Shown here: positions 1-8,301 of the stretch, piece after piece
Position numbering within the stretch: position 1 is the first letter of the stretch
How the letters are laid out: each line of letters opens with the position of its first letter
Position numbers and translations under genes: made by a program
NCBI RefSeq assembly: GCF_001907675.1
Contig: NZ_MPNT01000003.1
Span: 186,001-250,000, forward strand
From: Mycobacterium paraffinicum
GTDB taxonomy: Bacteria; Actinomycetota; Actinomycetes; Mycobacteriales; Mycobacteriaceae
Direction: 5' to 3'
DNA length: 64,000 bases
The notes under the pieces: generated by a model
What the model was told of the DNA's origin: nothing
Seen by the model: the letters and a program-made list of their open reading frames with translations, nothing else
Database searches by the model: none

Positions 1-1404
1 ACGGCCGGTATCGAATTCGTCGTCTGGGGGTCCGAGGCTCCCTACAGCGCGACGCTCCGGGAGATCTACGCCGACCTGGCACCGGTCGCGGTCGTCCACG
101 GCAAGAATTCACCCAGTCCGGGCGAGGTGGTGGCATGCCCCGGACGCGATCTGCGGGTATACGCCGGCGATTGGACGTCGATGATCGGCGTCAAGGACGA
201 ATTGGAAGCCCGCGGCATCACCGCGCCTCCCCCGACGGCGACGCGCGCTCGCCACTCCCCGGTTCGGCGGGTCGTCGACGCGGCGCGCGCCATCCGCGAC
301 GAGGTGAACCCGATGCTCTTCCCCTCGCTGGCGTTCGCGCTCTTTCTCACTCTTGGGTCGACGGCGGTGGTGCGCTTCGCCTATCACAACCCGCGGATGT
401 CGTGGGTCGATGCCCTGTATTTCGCCTCGGAAACGATCACGACGGTGGGTTACGGCGACTTCAGCTTCGCCCAGCAATCCACAGTCCTGCGGGTGTTCGC
501 GGTGTTGTTGATGTTCGGCGGCGCGAGCGTCACCGCCATCCTCGTCGCGTTTCTCGCCGACCTCCTGCTGTCACGCCGGTTCGCCCAAACGGCCGGACTA
601 CGGCGCGCACGCCACATGCGCGACCACGTCGTCGTCGTTGGGCTGGGTTCCATCGGCGTCCGGGTCGTTGGTGATCTGGCCGCGGCCGGATACGACGTGC
701 TGGTCATCGAGCCGGACGAGAGCAACCGCTTCCTGCCGACCGTGGCCGAACTCGACGTGCCGGTGATTTTCGGGGATCCGACGATGCGCCAGACGCTGGA
801 GTCAGCGCGCGTCGACCGCGCGCGGGGGGTGGCGCTGGTGACGGCGGACGACATGGAAAACATCGAGACCGGGATCGTGCTGCTCGAGATGTTGGGATCC
901 GACACGAGGGTGCCGATCGTCATGCGCGTTCAAGGCCGCGCGCTGGGCACGGCGGTGCATCGGCGGTTCGGTTTCGAGAACGTGCGATCAATCGTCGACC
1001 TGGCGGCGCCGTGGTTCATCGGCGCGGCGATGGGCTTGCAGGTGCTCGGGACATTCTGGGTCGGCCAGCGCTCCTTCATGGTCGGCGGAATGCTGGTGGC
1101 GGCGGGCAGCGAGCTCGACGGGCTGCGGATGGTCGATCTGTCCACCCAGACGCGCGTCATCGCGATCACGCGACCCGAAGGGCCGGTCAGGTTGCGCCCC
1201 CGCCGCGACGCCCGCCTGAAAGCCGGTGACACCGTCTACCTGATCGGCCCTTACCGAGAACTGATCGCGACGCTGCGCAAGGGCCAACCTCCGCCGCTGA
1301 CCACGATCAACGGCGAGCGCACCGTGGCATTGGCGGCCGCACGGTCGACACGCCGGCAGGATGTGCGACCGCCGCCACGGTGGGCGCCCGACCCGGACGG
1401 TTAA
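1..1404 (+). CDS. Potassium channel with NAD-binding (RCK/TrkA-N) domain, 5' end outside window
   Basis: The reading frame is open from base 1, so the true start lies upstream of the window; the first in-window start codons are not credible. After about 100 residues without a recognisable fold boundary comes a two-helix pore unit with the K+ selectivity sequence TTVGYGDF (about base 440-465), then a Rossmann NAD-binding segment (VVVVGLGSIGVRVVGDL, about 625-680) and a C-terminal TrkA-C-like part ending in DTVYLIGPYRELIATL. This is the plan of prokaryotic Kch/TrkA-N channels, which gate K+ flux across the plasma membrane according to a bound nucleotide. The residues before the pore (IEFVVWGSEAPYS to VYAGDW) look like the end of a further RCK-type domain. 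Channel assignment is firm; ion selectivity is inferred from the filter. Confidence 0.85.
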   Translation, partial: TAGIEFVVWGSEAPYSATLREIYADLAPVAVVHGKNSPSPGEVVACPGRDLRVYAGDWTSMIGVKDELEARGITAPPPTATRARHSPVRRVVDAARAIRDEVNPMLFPSLAFALFLTLGSTAVVRFAYHNPRMSWVDALYFASETITTVGYGDFSFAQQSTVLRVFAVLLMFGGASVTAILVAFLADLLLSRRFAQTAGLRRARHMRDHVVVVGLGSIGVRVVGDLAAAGYDVLVIEPDESNRFLPTVAELDVPVIFGDPTMRQTLESARVDRARGVALVTADDMENIETGIVLLEMLGSDTRVPIVMRVQGRALGTAVHRRFGFENVRSIVDLAAPWFIGAAMGLQVLGTFWVGQRSFMVGGMLVAAGSELDGLRMVDLSTQTRVIAITRPEGPVRLRPRRDARLKAGDTVYLIGPYRELIATLRKGQPPPLTTINGERTVALAAARSTRRQDVRPPPRWAPDPDG

Positions 1405-1453
1405 CGAACGGCGAAAAAGTCCAGCCACTTCCTCGCGCCCGGTTGTGATGCGC

Positions 1454-1467
1454 AGCACAATTGTGCT
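1454..1467. promoter_or_regulatory. 14-bp perfect palindrome AGCACAATTGTGCT
   Basis: A perfect dyad sits in the 100-bp gap between the channel gene and a small membrane protein gene, 38 bp before that gene's start. Either an operator or part of a short hairpin would fit; no U-tract follows, so a terminator is less likely. Confidence 0.4.
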
Positions 1468-1505
1468 TTCTTTGTATCCGAGGTCACAACGCGAGGGGAG
1501 CTTCT

Positions 1506-1721
1506 ATGGCCGCACCCAAGGGCTCGGGCAAGTACGTAGTCGCTGCACCGCGCGCTAACGAGGCGATGCACTCACATCGGATACTGCTGGCCCTGGTCGT
1601 GGTCATGGCCCTCATCGCTGCGATCACCGGTGTCGTCGTCGCGGCGTCGACCGGGCACACCACGGCCGCGCTCGTGATCGCGCTGGTCGCCGGCGGATGG
1701 TTCTCGGCCGCCCTTTGCTAG
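1506..1721 (+). CDS. Small alanine/valine-rich membrane protein
   Basis: The gene encodes 71 residues. The start at 1506 is preceded by a strong ribosome binding site (GAGGGGAG at about 1492-1499). A short basic N-terminus with two Lys and two Arg is followed by one or two hydrophobic segments (LLALVVVMALIAAITGVVVAA, then ALVIALVAGGWFSAALC), so it should sit in the plasma membrane. No family is recognised. A palindrome lies just upstream. Positive N-terminal residues before the first helix suggest the N-terminus is cytoplasmic. No function can be given. Confidence 0.65.
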   Translation: MAAPKGSGKYVVAAPRANEAMHSHRILLALVVVMALIAAITGVVVAASTGHTTAALVIALVAGGWFSAALC

Positions 1722-1784
1722 GGGGCATGATCCGCGGCGCCCTCACTCGGTCAGCGCTGGTTGCCGCGTCGCTGGCCGCGTGGA

Positions 1785-2120
1785 TTACGGGGCGCTAGCG
1801 CCTGGGCAGTACTTGATCCGACCCAGGTCGACCCACATGTTGGCGCGCTTGGCGGCCTGATCCGGGTTCAGCCCGGTCACGCCCTGGTTGTTCGCCTGTT
1901 GCATCGCGCCGACGATCTGGGCGCGTGACCAGCCGTCCGCCATGGCCCTGCACATCGTCTGTTCGGTCTGCATCTCGTAGTTGGGCCAGTCCGGTGGGAA
2001 GCCGATCGCGTCGGCGCGGGCGGTCGCGAGCGTGCCCGGCATCAGAGCCGAAGCAACGACAACTGAGAGGGCAAGGAGCAGCCGTCGTGTGGCCGATAGG
2101 GATGAAAGAGACTGATGCAC
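1785..2120 (-). CDS. Secreted DUF732-family protein
   Basis: This 111-residue exported protein starts at a GTG (2118-2120) chosen because GAGGAGA lies about 7 nt upstream; a longer frame to 2189 has no such site. Residues 1-35 form a Sec signal peptide with an ARA-D cleavage region. The mature part has the DUF732 pattern: an early Cys within the motif TEQTMCRAMADGWS, the segment AQIVGAMQQAN, and a final Cys near the C-terminus (KYCPGA), probably forming a disulphide. DUF732 proteins are abundant, small, mycobacterial and extracytoplasmic, and their function is unknown. The gene is divergent from the following glycosyltransferase. Confidence 0.8.
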   Translation of the reverse strand: MHQSLSSLSATRRLLLALSVVVASALMPGTLATARADAIGFPPDWPNYEMQTEQTMCRAMADGWSRAQIVGAMQQANNQGVTGLNPDQAAKRANMWVDLGRIKYCPGASAP

Positions 2121-2324
2121 GGATACTTCTCCTCGACTCGGCGCCTTGATGACCCGGAGGGTCCACAAGCGGTGACCCTCGCCCGTCAATGTTAGGACCT
2201 ACGAGGCTGTTGGCGGCGAGAAGAGCCCCCAGAGGAGTCAACACGGACCTTCGGTCCGATAGCCTTGGCCGGGGCCGGCGCCCGAGGGTCCCGGTGTACA
2301 CCGACCTCGAGTGAGGTTCTGGCG

Positions 2325-3524
2325 ATGAAATTTGTGTTGGCGACCCTGGGAACGCGCGGTGATATCGAGCCCTGCGCCGCCATCGGCCGGGAGCTGCAGC
2401 GGAGAGGCCATCGCGTGCTTATGGCGGTTCCGCCCAACTACATTGGGTTCGTCGAGTCGGCAGGGCTGACCGCCGTCGCCCACGGCCGCAACCAAGTGCA
2501 GCAGAATGCCGACATCGTCCGCAAATACGGGACGACGCCGCCCCCCGTCCTCATGGCATGGGAAATTCTCAGCGACATAAAACAACTCTGGCCGCGGTTG
2601 GGTACGGCACTGGTCTCGCTGGCCGAGGACGCCGACCTGCTGTTGACCGACGCCGGCGAACAGGGGCTCGCCGCGAATGTTGCTGAACACTACGGCATTC
2701 CACAAGCTGCGGTGCACATCTACCCGATCCCGCCGGGCCACACGGGTTCGTCCATCACCAAAGAGGCAGAAGACGCCCAACGCCGGGCGCTAGGCCTCCC
2801 GGAATCGACGCCCTCGACGCGGCGACCGCTCGAAATCCAGGCGTATGACGAACTCTTCTTCCCGGGGTTGGCAGCCGAATGGGTCGAATGCGGCGCCCAA
2901 CGGCCTTTCGTCGGCGGCCTGACCCTCGAGTTGCCGACGGAAGTCGACGACGATGTCTCGTCGTGGATTGCCGCGGGAACGCCGCCGATCTACTTCGGCT
3001 TCGGCAGCAGCGCACGAGTCGCGTCCCCCACCGACGTCATCGGGATGATCACGGCGGCGTGCGCGGAACTCGGCGAGCGGGCGTTGATTTGCAGCGGGGT
3101 GAGTGACTTGACGGCGCAGGGGGATTCCGTCGACGTCAAGGTGGTGGGCGCGGTGAACCATGCGGCGGTGTTTCCCGCGTGTCGCGCGGTCGTTCACCAC
3201 GGGGGCCCCGGCACGACGTTCGCCGGCATCCGGGCCGGAGTCCCGACGCTGGCCCTCGCCGTATCGGTCGATCAGCCGATGTGGGCCAGTGCGGTCAACG
3301 AACTCGGAGTCGGAATCGGCCGGCGCTTCTTGGAAACCACCCTGGAGTCTCTCGTCGCGGATCTGCGGTCCATCCTCACCCCGCCCTACGTCACTCGGAC
3401 TCGCGAGGTCGCTGCGCAGATGACCCCGCCCGCTCAAAGCGCTGCCACTGCCGCCCAAGCGCTAGAAGATGCGGCCACTCGTGGCCCGTTGGCCGATCAA
3501 GGGACGCCGCGGGACGCGGACTGA
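2325..3524 (+). CDS. GT1-family (UGT-like) glycosyltransferase, Rv1524/Rv1526c type
   Basis: The 399-residue protein starts MKFVLATLGTRGDIEPCAAIGREL, the typical beginning of the mycobacterial Rv1524/Rv1526c and glycopeptidolipid glycosyltransferases. The C-terminal half carries the UGT nucleotide-sugar motif (HHGGPGTTFAGIRAGVP at about 3196-3246) followed by a D-Q pair that contacts the sugar donor. Family members move a deoxyhexose from a nucleotide sugar to a lipid or lipopeptide at the inner face of the membrane. An ATG at 2265 in the same frame is less likely because the family begins at the MKF residues. The segment between PIPPGHTGSS and EAEDAQRRALGLP looks shorter than in relatives I recall. 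It is convergent with a methyltransferase gene 12 bp away, a pairing seen in glycolipid loci. The acceptor is unknown. Confidence 0.85.
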   Translation: MKFVLATLGTRGDIEPCAAIGRELQRRGHRVLMAVPPNYIGFVESAGLTAVAHGRNQVQQNADIVRKYGTTPPPVLMAWEILSDIKQLWPRLGTALVSLAEDADLLLTDAGEQGLAANVAEHYGIPQAAVHIYPIPPGHTGSSITKEAEDAQRRALGLPESTPSTRRPLEIQAYDELFFPGLAAEWVECGAQRPFVGGLTLELPTEVDDDVSSWIAAGTPPIYFGFGSSARVASPTDVIGMITAACAELGERALICSGVSDLTAQGDSVDVKVVGAVNHAAVFPACRAVVHHGGPGTTFAGIRAGVPTLALAVSVDQPMWASAVNELGVGIGRRFLETTLESLVADLRSILTPPYVTRTREVAAQMTPPAQSAATAAQALEDAATRGPLADQGTPRDAD

Positions 3525-3536
3525 TCTACGCGCCTG

Positions 3537-4268
3537 TCAGGGCTCGGCGATCGAGGATTCGACCTGGCTCTCCGAGACGGAGCGATACGACGGCAACTCG
3601 AAATCGGGCAGGGCACAGATGTCGGCACAATCTCGGACCCGCTCCGACCAGAAACTCCGATCAGCGGCGGACGTGCAGGCGTAGATCTTCATATAGGTCG
3701 CCGCGAACGGGAACAGACGGCCGTTGCCAACCGCCTGCCAGACCGCCGCGGCGACGCCGGGAGTTTCGACACCTCGATAGTCGTCTATCGCGATCACGCC
3801 GCGTTTAGCCGTGTGAGCGACCGCGAGGGCGATGTCGTTCGCGACGCACCGGTAGCTGTGACAGCCGTCGATGTGGACGAAGCGCAGTGCCCGTTCGCCG
3901 AGGTCGAGCTCCGATGACTCGCAGACTTCGAGCCTCGGCCGGCGGGCGTGGAATCGATCCCAATTGGCGAGGAACTGCTGCTGCTCCAGGCCCGAATACT
4001 GTTGGCGTGGGATCAGCGACATGTCCGCGTGATCCATCACGGCGTCGAACAAGTCGCAGATCACCAGTTCTTCATCGTCGCGCAGACCGTAGCCCATCAG
4101 GATGGCGGACTTGCCTTGGTATGCGCCGATCTCGAGCATGTCTCCGTTTATGCCCTCCGCCGTTTGGGACGCGAGCAGCTTGCTGAAAAGCTTGACATCG
4201 GCCTCGAAAAACCAGCCGTCGACGTTGTCGACTTCCTCGGCATACAGGCTCCAGGCGGCATCGGTCAT
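3537..4268 (-). CDS. Class I SAM-dependent methyltransferase (Methyltransf_24-like)
   Basis: This 243-residue cytosolic enzyme has the SAM-binding glycine motif in MLEIGAYQGKSA (about residues 44-55), an acidic strand-end VICDLFD, and the Methyltransf_24 signature FVHIDGCHSYRCVANDI (about 131-147), where His/Asp residues usually hold the acceptor or a metal. Relatives methylate sugars or small hydroxy acceptors in secondary metabolites and cell-wall lipids. Its position tail-to-tail with a GT1 glycosyltransferase suggests O-methylation of a glycosylated lipid, but this is context only. The upstream region (4269-4473) is shared divergently with a stress-protein gene. Confidence 0.8.
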   Translation of the reverse strand: MTDAAWSLYAEEVDNVDGWFFEADVKLFSKLLASQTAEGINGDMLEIGAYQGKSAILMGYGLRDDEELVICDLFDAVMDHADMSLIPRQQYSGLEQQQFLANWDRFHARRPRLEVCESSELDLGERALRFVHIDGCHSYRCVANDIALAVAHTAKRGVIAIDDYRGVETPGVAAAVWQAVGNGRLFPFAATYMKIYACTSAADRSFWSERVRDCADICALPDFELPSYRSVSESQVESSIAEP

Positions 4269-4473
4269 GTGCCCATCTTTCCTCAGGTGACCTCGAGCGC
4301 CGTGGGCGGACGGACTCCGGCGCTCTGACGATCCGGGGCTGCGGCGAGAAGTGCGTTGGTCGCTTCAATCGGTGCCCTTGGTCCTTCTGCTTGCATCGCT
4401 TCGGCCCTGACACAGCGCGGCGGCGCCGGATGATCCTGCCTGTGGGCACGCGGCCGATCAGAAACGAGCTGGA

Positions 4474-5367
4474 ATGTGGCAACCCCCACGTAGCGCGATC
4501 TTGGTAGGCGTCGACGGCTCGGCGGCGGCACTGGATGCCGTCCGGTGGGCGGCTCTGACGGCCGCGCTGCGCAACGTGCCACTCGCCCTGGTCCATGTCG
4601 TCGACGATCCGGTGCCGGGGTGGCTCCAGGCCGGCGCGCCGGCCGGGCGCTGGCAGCAGCACCGGGCGCGCGAAGTCATCTCCTCGGCGATCCGGATCGC
4701 CGAGGAGAGCATCGGTGAACGCGGGCCGATCCAAATCGACGGCGAGGTGATCTATTCGACCGTCGTCGCCACGCTCGTCGCCCTCTCCAAAGAGGTGGAG
4801 ATGGTCGTCGTCGGCTATCGGGGGTGGGGCGGGGCGCTGGCTCGCAGCTTTCCTGGCTCGGTGAGTTCAGGACTGGTCTACAACGCGCACTGCCCGGTCG
4901 CCGTGATCCACGACGGGGAATCGCGGCTCGGCAATGGCGCACGGGCACCAATACTCGTGGGCATCGACGGATCGTCGGCGTCGGAAGCCGCCACTGCAAT
5001 CGCATTCGAAGAAGCGTCGCGACGAGGGGTTGGTCTGATCGCTTTCCACGCCTGGGCCGATCCCCGAGTATTCAACTCCACCAACGTCTTTCAAGACTCC
5101 AAATGGGACGCCCGGCTATCCGAGGAGGAGGAGTCGCTGGCCGAACGGCTAGCGGGTTGGCATGAACGCTATCCCAACGTTGCGATTAGCCGCAGAATCG
5201 AAATCGGTGACCCGGCCCACTGGCTGATCGAGGCGTCCGAACTGGCGCAACTGATCGTGGTCGGCAGCCACGGCCGCGGTGGGTTCGCCGGCATGTTGCT
5301 CGGTTCGGTCGGGTCGACAGTGGTCAACCGGGCGAAGGTCCCGGTCATCGTTGCGCGTCAGCCCTGA
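4474..5367 (+). CDS. Universal stress protein, tandem USP domains
   Basis: The protein has 297 residues with two USP (ATP-binding alpha/beta) domains. Each begins with the ILVG(V/I)DGS strand (residues about 9-16 and 160-167). The second domain keeps the G-x2-G-x9-G-(S/T) nucleotide motif in GSHGRGGFAGMLLGSVGST; the first keeps only a looser version (VGYRGWGGALARSFPGSVSS). Mycobacterial two-domain USPs are often induced by hypoxia or nitric oxide through DosR. The 205-bp divergent upstream gap contains a weak DosR-like half (GTGCCCTTGGTCCTT near 4372-4386), too degenerate to assert. The GTG/ATG choice is clear because the USP fold starts six residues after this ATG. Confidence 0.9.
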   Translation: MWQPPRSAILVGVDGSAAALDAVRWAALTAALRNVPLALVHVVDDPVPGWLQAGAPAGRWQQHRAREVISSAIRIAEESIGERGPIQIDGEVIYSTVVATLVALSKEVEMVVVGYRGWGGALARSFPGSVSSGLVYNAHCPVAVIHDGESRLGNGARAPILVGIDGSSASEAATAIAFEEASRRGVGLIAFHAWADPRVFNSTNVFQDSKWDARLSEEEESLAERLAGWHERYPNVAISRRIEIGDPAHWLIEASELAQLIVVGSHGRGGFAGMLLGSVGSTVVNRAKVPVIVARQP

Positions 5368-5370
5368 GCT

Positions 5371-5676
5371 TCACCCTCGCGGTTCGTACGCCATAAAACA
5401 CTGCACCTGCCGCACGGCATCGGGCCGGTTGACTCCCATAACGACCAATCTCTCGACGATTTGGGCCGGGGGCACAGCACCATCCATGTCCGTCTCGATC
5501 ACATGAACGCTGGGAAACCAGTTCTCCGGACGCACCCCGGGCGGCGGGGGCTGCGCACCGCCACCGATGCAACGCGCATAGCCCTCGATGCCATTGTCAG
5601 CGTGAGCAGACCCCGCCACCAAGACGCTCGGCACGACGAGCAAAACGGCGATGGCAGCGACATGGATGAACCGCAT
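5371..5676 (-). CDS. Small secreted protein, unknown function
   Basis: The gene encodes 101 residues: a Sec signal peptide (MRFIHVAAIAVLLVVPSVLV, cleavage near AHA-D at residue 27), then a mature part with two Cys (residues 36 and 93) likely to form a disulphide, and a PPPPG turn. The size and paired Cys recall DUF732 proteins but the usual motif is not clear. It is convergent with the preceding stress-protein gene (3-bp gap) and divergent from the M15 peptidase-like gene. A longer upstream frame exists but covers the divergent gene, so the signal-peptide Met at 5674-5676 is chosen. Confidence 0.7.
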   Translation of the reverse strand: MRFIHVAAIAVLLVVPSVLVAGSAHADNGIEGYARCIGGGAQPPPPGVRPENWFPSVHVIETDMDGAVPPAQIVERLVVMGVNRPDAVRQVQCFMAYEPRG

Positions 5677-5787
5677 GCTCGAATATAACCTCGCGTCGTT
5701 CAACCGAACACGGAAATCTTGCACGGACCGTGGCAGCACACGAGGCGTAACGTGACGGCGGGCTCGCAGGGTTGGAAGAAGCAAGCG

Positions 5788-6531
5788 GTGAACATTGCAT
5801 CCCAGTTGACGCACGTCGAGCGGCGGGGTGCCGCCGTGGCCGGAATGCTCGCGGCGTGTCTGGTGCTGGCGCAGTGCGGGGTTGCGGCGCCACCACACGT
5901 AGCCACGCCGTCGCCGCCTGCGGCCACCTCGTCGTCGTCGGCGACGGCGGCGACGGCCAGCACGCCAGGGGCCGCCGGCGCCACCGTGGAACCGGTCACG
6001 GCCGCCGAACTCGGCGCGACCTGGCGGCCGGGTTGCCCCGTCGAGCCGGGGCAGCTGCGGCGGGTCGATGTCAGTTACCGCGGTTTCGACGGCCAGACGC
6101 ACCGCGGCCAGCTGATCGTGCATCAGGACTTGGCGCCGGAGGTCGCCGTGATCTTCGAGCAGCTTTTCCGTCTGGGCTATCCCATCGAGAAGATCCGCAC
6201 TGTCGACCATTACCCGGACGCCAACGACGAGTTGTCGATGGAGGACAACAACACGTCGGGTTTCAACTGCCGGCTCATCCCGGGAACCGACGAATGGTCC
6301 CCCCACGCTTACGGCCGCGCCATCGATATCAACACGCTTGTCAACCCGTGCCTGTACGCCAGCGGGTATTTCGAACCGCAGAACGCGGCCGCGTACCTGG
6401 ACCGCAGCCGGACCGACCCCGGACTCCTACACCCGGGCGATCCGGCGGTGCGCGCGTTCACCGATCGTGGCTGGCGGTGGGGTGGCGAATGGGCGGCTCC
6501 CCTTGACTACCAGCACTTCGAGCGGCCCTAG
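5788..6531 (+). CDS. M15-type (VanY/carboxypeptidase-like) lipoprotein
   Basis: The GTG at 5788 is chosen because GGAAGAAG lies about 6 nt upstream and because it leaves a normal lipoprotein signal with lipobox LAQC; in-frame starts at 5719 and 5752 remain possible. A Ser/Ala/Thr/Pro linker leads to the catalytic domain. Its zinc site is visible as SPHAYGRAIDIN (the HxxxxxxD pattern) and the distal His in DYQHFERP near the C-terminus. M15 enzymes cut D-Ala-containing or L-Ala-D-Glu bonds in peptidoglycan stem peptides, so an outer-face cell-wall role is expected. The 3' end overlaps the convergent serine hydrolase by 4 bp. Substrate specificity cannot be read from the sequence. Confidence 0.85.
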   Translation: MNIASQLTHVERRGAAVAGMLAACLVLAQCGVAAPPHVATPSPPAATSSSSATAATASTPGAAGATVEPVTAAELGATWRPGCPVEPGQLRRVDVSYRGFDGQTHRGQLIVHQDLAPEVAVIFEQLFRLGYPIEKIRTVDHYPDANDELSMEDNNTSGFNCRLIPGTDEWSPHAYGRAIDINTLVNPCLYASGYFEPQNAAAYLDRSRTDPGLLHPGDPAVRAFTDRGWRWGGEWAAPLDYQHFERP

Positions 6532-8135
6532 AGGCCCAGGGCCCGGGCCGCGGCGGTTGCCACCTCACCCCGGAGATCCGAGATCGGTGGACTGCCTCGC
6601 GTATGAATCGAGTTGGTGAGCAGAACGACGTAGCTGTCCGAGGCCGGGTCGAGCCACACCGAGGTTCCGGTGAAGCCCGTGTGCCCGAAACTTCCGACGG
6701 GAAAGACCAATCCCCGCGGCATGGACAGGGGCGTATCGATATCCCAGCCGAGACCGAGCAGATTCTGTCCCGCGATCGCCGGATAGCGGGCGGCAAGTAG
6801 TGGATGCGCGGTTTTCGGCCTCTTCGCGGCGGCCGCGCGCGCGGCATCGTTCGCCGCGTTGACCTGTTGATCGGTGTGCCCCGGCTGCTGGGGGGTGGTC
6901 ATCAACGCCAAAGTCGTTTGTTGCAGCGGGAATTCGCTTGGGCGGCCCGCGAGCCGATCGAGCAACGCCTGCGCATACACGCCGACGTCGTGCGCCGTGG
7001 AAAAGACGCCGGCGTGCCCGGCCACGCCGCCCATGCGCCGCGCCGTCGTGTCCTGCACCGTGCCGCGCAGCAGGTGGTCGAGGTCGGGATTCTTGGCCGG
7101 ATCGGCTCTGCTTTCTTCATCCCGAGCTGTCGGTGCGATGCGCGGCAAGATGTCCGCGCCCCACGTGCCCGGCGGACATGGCTCTCCCGCGCCTCCCGTC
7201 GAAGCGGCGGCCCATCCGACCGCGGCTCCCCTGACCGTGTGTGGACCACATGCCTTGGACAGCGGGAGATAGCGAGTGTCCCGCAGGCCGAGCGGGGCGA
7301 ATACGTGTTCTCCGACGTAGACGTCTTCCGCCTCGCCGGTGACTTTCTCGACGAGCGCGCCAAGCAGGATGAAGTTGATATCGGAGTAGCGGAACGACCC
7401 ACCGGGACTCGACTCCAGCGGCGTCGTGAGCGCACGGCGAACGCCTTCGGATTTGTCTGGTGTGTCCAGCCCCCATGGATCCTTGAGTTCGACGTCGCCG
7501 GTCTCGCCCGAGGTGTGGGTCAACAACGTTCGAACCGTGACGTCTGCCCGCCGTGGATCGTTGACCGGGTTGAACTCCGGCAGGTAACGCTGCACGGGAT
7601 CGTCGAGCCGGACCTTGCCTTGTTCGTAGAGTTGCATGACGGCGGTCGCCGTCGCCAGGCTCTTCGTCAACGACGCCAGGTCGAAGATCGTGTCCTCGGT
7701 CATCGGCTCCGCGGGTGCGGGTAGGTCATTCAACCCCGGTTCGCCCGCGAGCTTGCGCGAGCCGAAAGCCTGGTCGAACGCGACGGTGCCGCCGTGGCCG
7801 ACGAGGACCACCGCGCCGGGCAGCCTGTTGGCCGCGATCGCGTCGTTGATCAGCTTGGAGACCGGCGCGAACTCCGGTCCGGGCGGCTTTGCGGCCGGGG
7901 AACCGGGCGGCTTTGCGGCCGGGAAACCGGGCGGCTTTGCGGCCGGGAAACCGGGTGGCTTTGCGGCCGGCGCCTGCGTGAGCTGCCAGCTGTCGCTTGC
8001 CGCTGGGTCCGACGCCTGGCCACGCCCGCAGGCCGCCACGAACGCAAGCACGACGGCTGCAACGGCGATGGCCCTCCGCCGGCCCAACGGCAAGCCGTCG
8101 AGCGAGCTGTCGCCAACGTCGCTGGCCCGTCCCAT
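6528..8135 (-). CDS. Beta-lactamase-family serine hydrolase lipoprotein
   Basis: The protein has 535 residues. GGGAGG about 8 nt upstream of the ATG at 8133-8135 fixes the start. An Arg-rich N-terminus and hydrophobic stretch end in a lipobox (VAAC, Cys36), so it is a membrane-anchored lipoprotein. Residues about 57-88 are four copies of an AAKPPGxP repeat acting as a stalk. The catalytic domain has the SxxK motif SLTK (Ser155, Lys158), a YSD triad element and the class-C-type HTG-like segment FGHTGFTG. Such enzymes (esterases, D-aminopeptidases, DD-peptidases; mycobacterial Rv1922/LipD group) act in the envelope. It sits among other wall hydrolases. Beta-lactamase activity itself is not implied. 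Confidence 0.88.
   Translation of the reverse strand: MGRASDVGDSSLDGLPLGRRRAIAVAAVVLAFVAACGRGQASDPAASDSWQLTQAPAAKPPGFPAAKPPGFPAAKPPGSPAAKPPGPEFAPVSKLINDAIAANRLPGAVVLVGHGGTVAFDQAFGSRKLAGEPGLNDLPAPAEPMTEDTIFDLASLTKSLATATAVMQLYEQGKVRLDDPVQRYLPEFNPVNDPRRADVTVRTLLTHTSGETGDVELKDPWGLDTPDKSEGVRRALTTPLESSPGGSFRYSDINFILLGALVEKVTGEAEDVYVGEHVFAPLGLRDTRYLPLSKACGPHTVRGAAVGWAAASTGGAGEPCPPGTWGADILPRIAPTARDEESRADPAKNPDLDHLLRGTVQDTTARRMGGVAGHAGVFSTAHDVGVYAQALLDRLAGRPSEFPLQQTTLALMTTPQQPGHTDQQVNAANDAARAAAAKRPKTAHPLLAARYPAIAGQNLLGLGWDIDTPLSMPRGLVFPVGSFGHTGFTGTSVWLDPASDSYVVLLTNSIHTRGSPPISDLRGEVATAAARALGL
7881..7970 (-). repeat. 24-bp tandem repeat encoding AAKPPGFP
   Basis: Nearly four in-frame copies of a 24-bp unit lie inside the serine hydrolase gene. 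The copies are almost identical at DNA level, which points to recent expansion or homogenisation. Changes in copy number would only alter stalk length because the unit is a multiple of three. Confidence 0.9.
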
Positions 8136-8301
8136 CGAAACGCCTCCCGACCTGGTTCTCCTAGGGCAAAGCGTAGTGGGGTTCTCGTCGAGCCATCCGG
8201 GTTTGCGGGGATGGTTCCGCGGCGATCCGTCCCCACGAATACACCTGCCAACCAACAACTCTCAGGCACTCGTCGGTCTCGCCCTGCCCTTGCAGACCGA
8301 T

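Noticed and set aside
4370..4386. DosR-like half upstream of the stress-protein gene at 4474
   Set aside because: Only about 9 of 14 core positions match the good box at 44226; too weak to call a site.
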